Origin: an uncultured Verrucomicrobiae bacterium | GTDB lineage: Bacteria; Verrucomicrobiota; Verrucomicrobiia; Limisphaerales; J093 | NCBI GenBank assembly: GCA_937976685.1 | Contig: CALJWR010000306.1 | Location: 1-32,391 of the forward strand | Length of the DNA stretch: 32,391 nucleotides | Direction: 5' to 3' | In this document: piece after piece, positions 14,761-24,094 of the stretch | How the letters are laid out: the number at the start of each line of letters is the position of its first letter | Position numbering within the stretch: position 1 is the first letter of the stretch | Position numbers and translations under genes: made by a program | Notes under the pieces: model-generated | What the model was told of the DNA's origin: nothing | Seen by the model: the letters and a program-made list of their open reading frames with translations, nothing else | Databases searched by the model: none

Positions 14761-14970
14761 ATGAACGAACAGGAAGCCTGGGTGGACACCGAACAGGTGG
14801 CGGCACACCTGGGCATACAGAAGCAGTCCATATATAGGTGGATCGAGGAAAAGGGTTTCCCCGCGCACCACGTCGGGCGGTTGCTTCGTTTCAAGCTGTC
14901 TGAAGTCGACGAGTGGGTGCGCAAAGGAGGAGGTGTAGACAACGAGGCGAAACATGATCAGAAACACTAG
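14761..14970 (+). CDS. Small excisionase-type (MerR-like) helix-turn-helix protein
   Basis: The 69-residue product starts at ATG 14761, eight bases after GGAGGT. It is an HTH_17/excisionase-type domain: VDTEQVAAHLGIQKQSIYRWIEEKGFP, a turn and helix, then HHVGRLLRFKLSEVDEWVRKG. Such domains bind DNA with one winged helix and are found as recombination directionality factors or small regulators. It is the first gene after the strong promoter and lies 21 bases before the helicase gene; such small HTH genes often open defence operons of this kind and could set expression level. An alternative is the excisionase of a nearby prophage, but no integrase is next to it. I favour a regulator. Confidence 0.75.
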   Translation: MNEQEAWVDTEQVAAHLGIQKQSIYRWIEEKGFPAHHVGRLLRFKLSEVDEWVRKGGGVDNEAKHDQKH

Positions 14971-14991
14971 ACGATACGAGGTGGACCGATA

Positions 14992-17900
14992 ATGAAACTG
15001 GTGCGCAATGCTGGTACAGATCGCGTCATTGATCTGATTCGTCCGAAGATCGGGCGAGATCAGCGGCTTGACGTGCTCACGCCATCATTGTCCCTCTTTG
15101 CGTTTGCTGAGTTCCACCGCGAGGTGCGGGAACTGGAAGGCTGCCGCCTAGTGTTGCCGCCGAGCGGTTCCGATCTTGCGATCCTGGGGACGGCCGCCGA
15201 CCGCCCAGCCCGCAACCGCCTGCAATCTCGGTGGCTGGCGAAGCGCCTGCTCCAGTGGATCGAGAACAAGGCGGAAGTCCGCCGCGCCTTGGGTCCGATC
15301 CCGCAAAGTGCGTTCGTCATCCACAATTCAGACGGGCACCCTGTACAGGCCCTCCTCGGTTCGCTGGCATTCAGCACGGACGGCCTCGGCCTGACGCCGG
15401 GCAACCCGATGAGCCTGGTCCAGGCATCAGAGACGCCCGAAGAGGCGTCGCTGCTGAGCCAATGGTTCGATGCGCATTGGTCTGCCCTTGCGGTCGATCC
15501 CGCCTCGAAAGCCGAATTGCTCAACAGTTTGAAGGAGCTGGCCGGGAACCGCGACCCGTGGCTGGTCTACGCGCTTGTCCTGAACCACATCTTTTACGAC
15601 CGTGGGGATGACCTCGACGAGGAAAGGGTCGTCAAATCGGCGACGGGCATCCGCAATACGGTGGTCTGGAAGAAGCTCTTCAAATTTCAGCGCGACGGCG
15701 TAGTCGGTGCAATAGACAAGCTCAACCGTTTCGGCGGCTGCATCATCGCCGACAGCGTTGGCCTCGGAAAAACCTTTGAGGCGCTGGCCATCATCAAGTA
15801 CCACGAGCTTCGCAACGACCGCGTCCTGGTTCTCTGCCCCAAGCGCCTGCGCGATAACTGGACCCTCTACAAGGCCAATGACCGACGCAACTTCCTAGCT
15901 CCTGACCGCTTCAACTACGACGTGTTGAACCACACGGATCTTTCGCGCGATGGCGGACTCTCGGGGGACATCGACCTCGCACATGTCAACTGGGGGAATT
16001 ACGACCTCGTCGTCATTGACGAGTCGCATAACTTCCGCAACAAACGCACTCCGAGGCAAGGTGGAGAGACCCGCTATGACCGCCTAATGCGCCGGATCAT
16101 CAAGGAAGGCGTCAAGACCCGCGTGCTCATGCTTTCGGCCACTCCGGTCAACAACCGCATGGCCGACTTGCGCAACCAGATCGCCTTCGCCACCGAGGGC
16201 GAGGACGCGGCTCTGCTCGATCACGGCATCGGCAGCATCAACAACGTCACGCGCTTGGCGCAGAAACAGTTCAATCGTTGGCTTGAATTGGGCGATAGCG
16301 AGCGCACGCCGTCACGTCTCATCGAGATGCTCGGCTTCGACTATTTCACGCTTCTCGATCTCCTGACCATCGCTCGTTCGCGCAAGCACGTCGAAAAGTA
16401 TTATGGCACCGCCGAGACGGGCCGGTTCCCCGACCGGCTGAAACCGATCAATATCAAGGCCGACGTGGATCTTGCCAACCAGTTTCCTCCGATCCGCGAA
16501 ATCAACCTCGAAATCCGCCGCCTGAAGCTCGCGGCCTACGCGCCCTTGCGCTACGTCCTGCCGCACAAGCAGGAAGCCTATGACAAGAAGTACAGCACGG
16601 AGATTCGCGGCGGCGAGGGATTCTTCCGGCAGGTGGACCGGGAGGAGAGCCTCATTCATCTGCTCCGCGTCAACGTCCTCAAACGCATGGAAAGCGCTGT
16701 GCCGTCGTTCGCGCTAACGGTGGAACGTCAGCTCCGCGATGTAGAAGCCACGCTTGCGAGGATTGAGAATCATCCCGCGGAGCTTGAGGAAATAGACATT
16801 GAGGATGTGGACCTCGATGACCCCGCCTTCGAGAGCCTGCTTGTCGGACGCAAGGTCAAGGTATTGCTGAAGGACGTGGACCTCATTCGCTGGAAGCAGG
16901 ACTTGATCGAAGACCGCAACCGGCTGGCCAACCTTCACGCCGCCGCTGCCCAGGTCGACGCCGCACGCGATGCCAAGCTCGCCGCGCTGCGTGAAATGAT
17001 CGAGCGCAAGTGCCGAAACCCCATCAACCCCGGCAACCGGAAGGTGATCGTATTCACCGCTTTCGCCGATACGGCCCGCTATCTCTACGACCAGCTCGCC
17101 CCCTGGGCCAAGAAGACGCTCGACGTCGATTCGGCGCTCGTTACCGGCACGGGTAGCAACCAGACCACGCGGCACGGCCTGCGCAAAGACCTTGCCTCGC
17201 TTCTGTCCGCGTTCGCCCCTCGCTCGAAGGAGCGGCCCCAAGACCTTGCCGGCGAAGGCGATCTCGACCTTCTCATCGCGACGGACTGCATTTCCGAAGG
17301 TCAAAACCTTCAGGACTGCGACTGGCTGATCAATTACGATATTCACTGGAACCCGGTGCGCATCATCCAGCGGTTTGGCCGCATCGACCGCATTGGGTCG
17401 CCCAACGACCGCATCCAGCTTGTCAACTTCTGGCCCAACATGGAGCTGGAGGAGTATATCAACCTCGAGCAGCGCGTCAGCGGCCGCATGGTGCTTTTGG
17501 ATATCTCCGCCACGGGCGAAGAAAACCTGATCGAGCAGCAGTCCGGCGATCAGATGAACGACCTGGAGTACCGGCGCAAGCAGCTTCTGAAATTGCAGGA
17601 CGCGGTCATTGACCTTGAAGACCTTTCGACGGGCGTCTCTATCACCGACCTGACATTGACCGACTTCCGCATTGATCTTGCGCAGTACCTCAAGGCTCAT
17701 CCGGGCGTGCTCGAAAATCTCCCACTCGGCGCCTGCGCGGTCACCACAAGCACCGAGGCCGAGATTCCGCCGGGCATCATCTTCTGCCTGCGCGCCGAAG
17801 GAGACGCCGCAAAGCGCCGAGTTGACGACAACTATCCCCTTGCGCCGCACTATCTGGTGCATGTCGGCGAGGACGGCGCAGTGATCCTGACGCACCTACA

Positions 17901-18189
17901 AGCCAAGCAGATTCTTGACCACCTGAAGCGCCTGTGCGTGGGACGTGATCTGCCCGATGCGGAGGCCTGCGCCCGTTTCGACAAGGCCACCAAACAAGGC
18001 GAGGACATGCGCGCGGCCCAGCGGCTCTTGGCCGCTGCCGTGGCATCCATCGTCGGAAAGAGTGAAGAGCGGGCCGTTGCCAGCCTTTTTTCACCGGGCG
18101 GGACGCATGCCTTCCAGGGCGAGTTCGCCGGTATCAACGACTTCGAGGTCATCGCTTGGCTCGCCGTCCTGCCGGAGGGTGGCGAATGA
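14992..18189 (+). CDS. PLD-like/SNF2-type helicase of a type III RM-associated defence system
   Basis: The 1065-residue product starts at ATG 14992, after GAGGTGG at 14978-14984. Residues 1-150 resemble a phospholipase-D fold (DVLTPSLSLFAFAEFHREV; LLGSLAFSTDGLGLTPGNP), but the expected H-x-K is replaced by VIHNSDG, so it is probably not catalytic. The helicase core has motif I ADSVGLGKT (residues 253-261), motif II DESH (343-346), SAT (382-384), and the C-lobe motif VI QRFGRIDRIG (793-802), with an EG(Q)NLQDCDWLINYD stretch upstream. SNF2-type helicases of this class work with DNA methylation-based defence. It overlaps the following ATG by four bases. The enzymatic core is clear; its exact partner role is inferred. 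Confidence 0.88.
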   Translation: MKLVRNAGTDRVIDLIRPKIGRDQRLDVLTPSLSLFAFAEFHREVRELEGCRLVLPPSGSDLAILGTAADRPARNRLQSRWLAKRLLQWIENKAEVRRALGPIPQSAFVIHNSDGHPVQALLGSLAFSTDGLGLTPGNPMSLVQASETPEEASLLSQWFDAHWSALAVDPASKAELLNSLKELAGNRDPWLVYALVLNHIFYDRGDDLDEERVVKSATGIRNTVVWKKLFKFQRDGVVGAIDKLNRFGGCIIADSVGLGKTFEALAIIKYHELRNDRVLVLCPKRLRDNWTLYKANDRRNFLAPDRFNYDVLNHTDLSRDGGLSGDIDLAHVNWGNYDLVVIDESHNFRNKRTPRQGGETRYDRLMRRIIKEGVKTRVLMLSATPVNNRMADLRNQIAFATEGEDAALLDHGIGSINNVTRLAQKQFNRWLELGDSERTPSRLIEMLGFDYFTLLDLLTIARSRKHVEKYYGTAETGRFPDRLKPINIKADVDLANQFPPIREINLEIRRLKLAAYAPLRYVLPHKQEAYDKKYSTEIRGGEGFFRQVDREESLIHLLRVNVLKRMESAVPSFALTVERQLRDVEATLARIENHPAELEEIDIEDVDLDDPAFESLLVGRKVKVLLKDVDLIRWKQDLIEDRNRLANLHAAAAQVDAARDAKLAALREMIERKCRNPINPGNRKVIVFTAFADTARYLYDQLAPWAKKTLDVDSALVTGTGSNQTTRHGLRKDLASLLSAFAPRSKERPQDLAGEGDLDLLIATDCISEGQNLQDCDWLINYDIHWNPVRIIQRFGRIDRIGSPNDRIQLVNFWPNMELEEYINLEQRVSGRMVLLDISATGEENLIEQQSGDQMNDLEYRRKQLLKLQDAVIDLEDLSTGVSITDLTLTDFRIDLAQYLKAHPGVLENLPLGACAVTTSTEAEIPPGIIFCLRAEGDAAKRRVDDNYPLAPHYLVHVGEDGAVILTHLQAKQILDHLKRLCVGRDLPDAEACARFDKATKQGEDMRAAQRLLAAAVASIVGKSEERAVASLFSPGGTHAFQGEFAGINDFEVIAWLAVLPEGGE

Positions 18190-19002
18190 ACGCTGACGAG
18201 ATACTCACCGCCCTGGATCTGCCCATAGGCTGCCGCCTGGACCGGCGCGTACCCAAGAAACTGCTGCTCGAAAACGGCGCGCCCACCGCAGCCGATAAGC
18301 GGCGCATCAACGAAGGCATCGAGGAGTTCTTCTGGATTGCGGCGCTCAAGCCCACAACCATCGGTGTGCCCGCATACCACGACACGGAGAGAGAATATTT
18401 GGAAATCGCGGTGCTCCGGCTGACCTTTCGAGAAAATGCAAAGACGCAACGGCTGGTGGAACTGGTGCACCGGGCTGTGCCTTACCCTGTGTTGTTGATA
18501 ACGGAAGTCGCACACGAAGCCGCGAAGAACACGAATCGTGAAGAAACTGATTTACTTCGTGCCTTCGTGTGAAGCGATCATATTTTCGGCCGCCCACAAG
18601 CGCTGGGCGCAGAACGAGGCGGGCAAGACGGTGTTGGATGGCGAGGTTGTCACCGCCGATTGCGATGTTGGCCGGGATGCCGGGTATTTACCAGCCTTCT
18701 CGGCCGCTCTGGCCTTGGGACGCCAGCCGCACAAGAACTTGTATGCGTTGTATCAGGGCTGGATGGATACCCTGCTGGCGCTAAAGGCCGCCCGCGTGAC
18801 CGGCGTCTTCAGGCTTGCCACGGATGCCGATCAGGCCGCTGCCCGACGGGACGCCCTGTGCGAATGCGCTCGGCTGGACGCCGAGATTGCCCGCCTGCGC
18901 GCGGCGGCGGCCGGTGAAAAACAGATGCCCCGGCAGGTGGAGCTGAACATGGAAGTCAAGCGCATGGAGGCGGCCCTCGCCGCCGCCTGTGCAAGACTGT
19001 GA
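18186..19002 (+). pseudogene. DUF4391 protein, frameshifted by a repeat insertion
   Basis: ATG 18186 overlaps the helicase stop. The first part (to TGA 18570-18572) encodes 128 residues beginning MNADEILTALDLPIGCRLDRRVPKK and reaching RLVELVHRAVPYPVLLITE, typical of DUF4391. The reading then enters a palindromic repeat (18511-18571), whose frame stops the protein. DUF4391 sequence resumes in the +1 frame: SAAHKRWAQNEAGKTVLDGE, then LALGRQPHKNLYALYQGWMD, ending at 19002. A GTG at 18538 could start this second part. DUF4391 genes accompany helicase-Mod-Res operons; their role is not known to me. The gene looks broken, though split products could still associate or ribosomes could shift. Confidence 0.8.
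18511..18571. repeat. Short inverted-repeat element inside the DUF4391 gene
   Basis: The left arm CACACGAAGCCGCGAAG (18511-18527) and the right arm CTTCGTGCCTTCGTGTG (18555-18571) are reverse complements apart from two bases. The element is built on repeats of CACGAAG. It occupies the place where the DUF4391 protein loses its frame. A second copy lies in the Mod gene at 20572-20637, with the left 25 bases nearly identical, showing a dispersed family. Confidence 0.85.
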
Positions 19003-19016
19003 AGGAGAGGATGATG

Positions 19017-21086
19017 ATGAAGAAGTTGACACCAAATGACCCTGAGACCCGCTCGCCGGACCTTGCGGCGGAAAACCTGCGTAAACTCAAAGCCCTCTTC
19101 CCCGAGCTCGTCACCGAGGGGCCGGAGGGCGCGGCGGTCAACGTGGACGTGCTCAAAGCGCTGGTGGGAGACAAGACGGTCACCGACGCCGAGGAGAAGT
19201 ACGGCCTCAACTGGCACGGCAAACGCCGGGCGCGGCAACTGGCGCTCACACCCTCGACCGGCACCCTGCGCCCCTGCCCGGAAGACAGCGTGGACTGGGA
19301 CACCACCCAGAACCTGATGATCGAGGGCGACAATCTCGAAGTCCTGAAGCTCCTCCAGAAGAGCTACGCGGGCAAGGTGAAACTCATCTACATTGACCCG
19401 CCCTACAACACCGGCAAGGACTTTGTCTATCCGGACAACTTCCAGGACAACATCAAAAACTATCTGGAATTGACCGGACAGGTGGAGGGCGGAGCGAAGC
19501 TCAGTAGTAACACGGAGTCCAGCGGACGGTTTCATACCGACTGGCTGAATATGATGTATCCGCGATTGAAGCTGGCGCAAAGCTTGCTTACCCGAGACGG
19601 CGCAATCTTCGTTTCCTGCGACGAGACCGAGCAGCCCCGCCTACGCGCGGCCATGGATGACATCTTTGGACAGGAGAACTTTATTGCCGACATGGTATGG
19701 GCCGCGGGACGCAAGAACGACTCTCGTCTCATCTCGGTTTCACACGAATACATCATCTGCTACGCCCGCGATGCCGGTTTCTTGACCGAACAGAAGATCG
19801 AATGGCGGCAGCGCAAGAAGGGGCTGGAAGACATTTATGCCCAGTACGAGAAACTCAAGCGTGAACATGGCACTGACTACGCCGCAATGACCGCTGGGAT
19901 GAAAGAGTGGTACAAGGGACTGGCGGACAGTCACCCCGCAAAGGCCCATAGGCACTACTCACACGTCGATTACCGCGGTATCTATTTCCCGGACAATATT
20001 TCATGGCCTGGTGGTGGCGGGCCTAAATACGAAGTCCTTCACCCGAAAACACGAAAGCCGGTTACGGTTCCATCGCGAGGATGGATGACGAGCGATCCAG
20101 GAAAAATGAAACAGTGGATTGCCGATGATCGTGTCCACTTTGGTGATGATGAGACTGCTGTCCCCTGCATTAAGTCTTACCTCAAAGATCGAGAGTATCA
20201 GGCACCCTATAGTGTCTTCTATCAAGACGGACGCGCGGCCACAAAACGCCTTCGCGATCTGATGGATGGAGACTGCTTTGATTTTCCGAAAGACGAATTC
20301 GTGCTTCAAGAACTCATCGGCATGATGACTTCTGGGGGCGATGTGATTGTTGACTGTTTTGCGGGATCTGGAACTACAGGCCACGCAGTCATGGCCCAGA
20401 ACGCAGCCGATGGCGGCAATCGCCGCTACATTCTTGTCCAGCTCCCCGAACCGCTCGATCCCGAAAACAAAGAGCAGAAAGTCGCCGCCGAATACTGCGA
20501 CAAGCTTGGCAAGCCGCGAAACATTGCCGAACTCACGAAGGAACGCCTCCGCCGCGCCGGGAAGCAGATCGCACACGAAGCCACGAAGAACACGAAGAAA
20601 GAACAGGAAAATTTCTTCGTGTCTTCGTGCCTTCGTGAGAGCCCGAAACTCGACCTGGGCTTCCGCGTCTTCAAGCTCGACTCCACCAATATCCGCGAAT
20701 GGGAGCCCAAGCTGGACGACCTCGAAGGCTCGCTCCAGATGTCCATCGAGCACCTGAAGACCGACCGCAAGGAAGCGGACATTCTCTACGAGCTCCTACT
20801 CAAGCTCGGCCTCGACCTCTGCGTGCCCATCGAGACGCGCAAGATCGCGGGCAAGGATGTCCATTCCATCGGCGGCGGTGTGCTCATGGGATGCCTCGCA
20901 GAGAAGATTGCCCGCGACGAGGCGGAGAATCTCGGTCTGGGGATCGTCGAATGGCACAATAAGCTCGCCCCGGCGGGCGACACGACGTGCGTTTTCCGCG
21001 ACAGCGCCTTCGCCGACGACGTGGCAAAGACCAATCTGGCCGCGATCCTTAACCAGCACGGCATTGCCAATGTGCGGAGCTTATAG
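19017..21086 (+). CDS. mod: Type III restriction-modification methyltransferase (Mod), N6-adenine, beta class
   Basis: I take ATG 19017 because AAGGAG (19002-19007) is nine bases upstream; ATG 19011 and 19014 are in frame. The 689-residue product has the beta-class order: motif IV DPPYNTG at residues 127-133, then a target-recognition region, then motif I FAGSGTTGH at 448-456. The N-terminus (LRKLKALFPELVTEG, GLNWHGKRRARQLAL, NLMIEGDNLEVLKLLQ) is standard type III Mod. Mod methylates adenine in the recognition site and, with Res, forms the restriction complex. Two oddities: residues about 519-541 are encoded by a palindromic repeat inserted in frame, and the target-recognition region is visibly poorer in GC than the flanks. 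Downstream Res starts 11 bases after the stop. Confidence 0.92.
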   Translation: MKKLTPNDPETRSPDLAAENLRKLKALFPELVTEGPEGAAVNVDVLKALVGDKTVTDAEEKYGLNWHGKRRARQLALTPSTGTLRPCPEDSVDWDTTQNLMIEGDNLEVLKLLQKSYAGKVKLIYIDPPYNTGKDFVYPDNFQDNIKNYLELTGQVEGGAKLSSNTESSGRFHTDWLNMMYPRLKLAQSLLTRDGAIFVSCDETEQPRLRAAMDDIFGQENFIADMVWAAGRKNDSRLISVSHEYIICYARDAGFLTEQKIEWRQRKKGLEDIYAQYEKLKREHGTDYAAMTAGMKEWYKGLADSHPAKAHRHYSHVDYRGIYFPDNISWPGGGGPKYEVLHPKTRKPVTVPSRGWMTSDPGKMKQWIADDRVHFGDDETAVPCIKSYLKDREYQAPYSVFYQDGRAATKRLRDLMDGDCFDFPKDEFVLQELIGMMTSGGDVIVDCFAGSGTTGHAVMAQNAADGGNRRYILVQLPEPLDPENKEQKVAAEYCDKLGKPRNIAELTKERLRRAGKQIAHEATKNTKKEQENFFVSSCLRESPKLDLGFRVFKLDSTNIREWEPKLDDLEGSLQMSIEHLKTDRKEADILYELLLKLGLDLCVPIETRKIAGKDVHSIGGGVLMGCLAEKIARDEAENLGLGIVEWHNKLAPAGDTTCVFRDSAFADDVAKTNLAAILNQHGIANVRSL
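20572..20637. repeat. Second copy of the CACGAAG inverted repeat, in frame inside mod
   Basis: Left arm CACACGAAGCCACGAAGAAC (20572-20591, continuing CACGAAG) and right arm CTTCGTGTCTTCGTGCCTTC (20615-20634, continuing GTG) form an inverted repeat around a short AT-rich centre. It is translated as HEATKNTKKEQENFFVSS and a few more residues, between the methyltransferase core and the C-terminal domain. The first 26 bases match the copy in the DUF4391 gene except at one place. Here the length preserves the reading frame. Confidence 0.85.
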
Positions 21087-21097
21087 GAGAAGCGGCG

Positions 21098-24094
21098 ATG
21101 AAACTGCATTTTGAACCCAACCTCGACTTTCAGCTTCAGGCCATTGAAGCGGTCTGCGGCCTGTTCCGTGGGCAGGAGGTCTGCCGCACGGAGTTTACCG
21201 TTACGCGCAGCGCCGCGGGCGGAACGTTCCTTCCCGGCATGGAAAGCGACCTCGGCATCGGCAACCGGCTGACCCTGCTCGACGACGAGGTGCTCAGAAA
21301 CCTGGGGGATATCCAGCTTCGCAACGGCCTGCCGCCATCCGGCGTTCTTGCCTCTGGCGACTTCACCGTGGAGATGGAGACCGGCACGGGCAAGACCTAC
21401 GTCTATCTGCGCACGATCTTCGAGCTGAACAAACGCTACGGCTTCACCAAGTTCGTCATCGTGGTGCCGTCCATTGCCATCAAGGAAGGCGTTTACAAAT
21501 CGCTTCAGATCACCGAGGAGCATTTCAAGGGCCTCTACGCGGGTGTGCCTTTTGACTACTTCCTCTATGATTCCGCGAAGCTCGGCCAGGTGCGCAACTT
21601 CGCCACCAGTCCGCATATCCAGATTATGGTCGTGACGGTCGGAGCCATCAACAAGAAGGATGTCAACAACCTCTACAAAGACAGCGAGAAAACCGGCGGC
21701 GAGAAGCCCATTGACCTCATCAAGGCGACGCGGCCTATCGTCATTGTGGACGAGCCGCAGAGCGTGGACGGCGGCCTTTCCGGCGCGGGGAAGACCGCCC
21801 TCGACGCGATGAACCCGCTTTGCACTCTGCGCTACTCGGCCACGCACGTGGACAAGCACCACATGGTCTATCGCCTGGACGCCGTGGACGCCTACGAGAA
21901 GCGTCTGGTCAAGCAGATTGAGGTGGCGTCGGCCACCGTGGAGCACGCCCACAACAAGCCCTATGTGCGTCTGGTGTCGGTAAGCAATCGGCGCGGCACC
22001 ATCTCCGCGCGGGTCGAGCTGGACGTGCAGACCGCCAGCGGGGTGACGCGGCAGGAAGTCACGGTGCAGGACGGCGATAATCTGGAGCAAACGACCCGGC
22101 GCGCAGTCTATGCCGACTGCCGCATCGGCGAGATTCGTGTTCAAAAGGGCAACGAATACATGGAACTGCGTGTGCCTGGCGGCGAGGAGTTCCTCAAGCC
22201 AGGGCAAGCCTGGGGCGACGTGGACGCCCTCGCCGTGCAGCGCGAGATGATTCGCCGCACGATCCGCGAACACCTCGACAAGGAGAAACGGCTACGGCCA
22301 CAGGGAATCAAAATTCTTTCCCTCTTCTTCATAGACGAGGTGGCCAAGTACCGGCAGTACGATGCCGACGGCCATCCCGTGAAGGGCGAGTATGCCAAGA
22401 TTTTTGAGGAGGAGTACCAGCGGGCCGCGAGGCTTCCCGAATACAACACGCTCTTCAAGGAGGTGGACCTGACGCGCGCCGCCGAGGAAGTGCACGACGG
22501 CTACTTCTCCATCGACAAGAAAGGGGCTTGGACGGACACCGAGGAGAACAATCAATCCAACCGCGACAACGCGGAGCGGGCATACAACCTCATCATGAAG
22601 GAAAAGGAAAAGCTCCTTACCTTCGAGACGCCCCTCAAGTTCATTTTTTCCCACTCCGCCCTCCGGGAAGGGTGGGACAACCCCAATGTTTTCCAGATTT
22701 GCGCTCTGCGTGACATCAGAACCGAGCGCGAGCGGCGGCAGACTATTGGCCGGGGACTGCGGCTATGCGTCAACCAAAATGGCGAGCGGGTGCGCGGTTT
22801 TGAGGTCAACACGCTCACCGTGGTAGCCACCGAGAGTTACGAGCAGTTTGCCGAAAACCTGCAGAAGGAAATCGAGGAAGACACCGGCATCCGCTTCGGC
22901 ATCGTCGAGAAGCACCAGTTCGCCGCCGTCACCGTGACCGGCGCGGACGGCAAGGTGACGCCGCTCGGCTTTGAGAAATCGGAAGCGCTGTGGAACCATC
23001 TCAAGACACAAGGAATGATCGACGTCAGGGGCAAGGTACAGGACGTCCTCAAGCAAGCGCTGAAGGACGGCACGCTGGCGCTTCCGGCGGAGTTCCAGGC
23101 GCAAAAGGAACAGATCGTTCAAACGCTCAAGAAACTCGCCGGTCGGCTGGAGATCAAAAACGCCGACGAGCGTCGCCAAGTGCGTGTTCGCAAAGAGGTC
23201 TACCTTAGTGAAGAATTCAAGGCGTTGTGGAACCGCATCAAACACAAGACTACCTACCGGGTAAATTTCGATAACGAAAGGCTGGTCGAGAGCTGCTGCG
23301 GGGCACTGCGCGACGCGCCGCCAATCCCGAAACCCAGGCTGCAGTGGCGCAAGGCGGATATCGCCATCGGCAAGGCGGGGGTTGAGGCGACCGAGCGCGA
23401 GGGAGCGGCCACCGTCGTGTTGGACGAGGGAGACATCGAACTGCCCGATCTCCTGACCGAACTTCAGGACCGGACGCAGCTTACCCGACGAACGATTCAT
23501 CGCATCCTGGTCGGAGGCGGTCGCCTCGATGACTTCAGGCGCAACCCGCAGCAGTTCATCGATCTGGCGGCGGAGGCCATCAACCGCTGCAAGCGGCTGG
23601 CGATCGTGGACGGGATCAAGTACCAGCGCCTTGGTGACGAACACTACTACGCGCAGGAATTGTTCGAACAGGAGGAATTGACGGGCTACCTGAAGAATCT
23701 TCTCGACGCCAAAAAGGCCGTCTATGAGCAGGTTGTCTACGACTCCGACACCGAGGCCGCTTTCGCAGACCAACTGGAAAAGAACTCCGCGATCAAGGTC
23801 TACGCCAAGCTCCCAGGGTGGTTCACGGTTCCCACGCCCCTTGGCAGTTACAATCCCGACTGGGCCGTGCTTGTCGAGCAGGAAGGCCAGGAACGCCTTT
23901 ACTTCGTCGTGGAGACCAAGGGCACGCTGTTGTTCGCGGACGCCTTGCGACCGACCGAGCAGGCTAAGATTGACTGCGGCCGGGAGCATTTCAAGGCGCT
24001 TGAGACCGGCGTCGAGTTCACGGTGGCGAATGACTACGGCGCGTTCGCAGACAAGATGTCAACTTTCAGACGACAACCGGGAGACCAGAAATGA
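21098..24094 (+). CDS. res: Type III restriction endonuclease/helicase (Res)
   Basis: The 998-residue product starts at ATG 21098, after TAGGAGA. The SF2 helicase core has motif I EMETGTGKT (residues 92-100), motif II DEPQ (218-221), HSALREGWDNPNVFQICAL (about residues 517-535) and motif VI QTIGRGLR (548-555). At the C-terminus the PD-(D/E)XK nuclease site is intact: NPDW with Asp921, and VVETKG with Glu939 and Lys941. In type III enzymes the helicase uses ATP to communicate between two inverted sites and the C-terminal domain cuts the DNA. Length is normal for the family. The 3' end overlaps the next gene by four bases. All key motifs look functional. Confidence 0.93.
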   Translation: MKLHFEPNLDFQLQAIEAVCGLFRGQEVCRTEFTVTRSAAGGTFLPGMESDLGIGNRLTLLDDEVLRNLGDIQLRNGLPPSGVLASGDFTVEMETGTGKTYVYLRTIFELNKRYGFTKFVIVVPSIAIKEGVYKSLQITEEHFKGLYAGVPFDYFLYDSAKLGQVRNFATSPHIQIMVVTVGAINKKDVNNLYKDSEKTGGEKPIDLIKATRPIVIVDEPQSVDGGLSGAGKTALDAMNPLCTLRYSATHVDKHHMVYRLDAVDAYEKRLVKQIEVASATVEHAHNKPYVRLVSVSNRRGTISARVELDVQTASGVTRQEVTVQDGDNLEQTTRRAVYADCRIGEIRVQKGNEYMELRVPGGEEFLKPGQAWGDVDALAVQREMIRRTIREHLDKEKRLRPQGIKILSLFFIDEVAKYRQYDADGHPVKGEYAKIFEEEYQRAARLPEYNTLFKEVDLTRAAEEVHDGYFSIDKKGAWTDTEENNQSNRDNAERAYNLIMKEKEKLLTFETPLKFIFSHSALREGWDNPNVFQICALRDIRTERERRQTIGRGLRLCVNQNGERVRGFEVNTLTVVATESYEQFAENLQKEIEEDTGIRFGIVEKHQFAAVTVTGADGKVTPLGFEKSEALWNHLKTQGMIDVRGKVQDVLKQALKDGTLALPAEFQAQKEQIVQTLKKLAGRLEIKNADERRQVRVRKEVYLSEEFKALWNRIKHKTTYRVNFDNERLVESCCGALRDAPPIPKPRLQWRKADIAIGKAGVEATEREGAATVVLDEGDIELPDLLTELQDRTQLTRRTIHRILVGGGRLDDFRRNPQQFIDLAAEAINRCKRLAIVDGIKYQRLGDEHYYAQELFEQEELTGYLKNLLDAKKAVYEQVVYDSDTEAAFADQLEKNSAIKVYAKLPGWFTVPTPLGSYNPDWAVLVEQEGQERLYFVVETKGTLLFADALRPTEQAKIDCGREHFKALETGVEFTVANDYGAFADKMSTFRRQPGDQK

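Noticed and set aside
14992..24094. DISARM or BREX as the identity of the defence operon
   Set aside because: There is an SNF2-type helicase and a methyltransferase, but no DUF1998 protein, no separate functional PLD gene, no PglZ, BrxC or BrxL. Mod/Res fit type III RM better.
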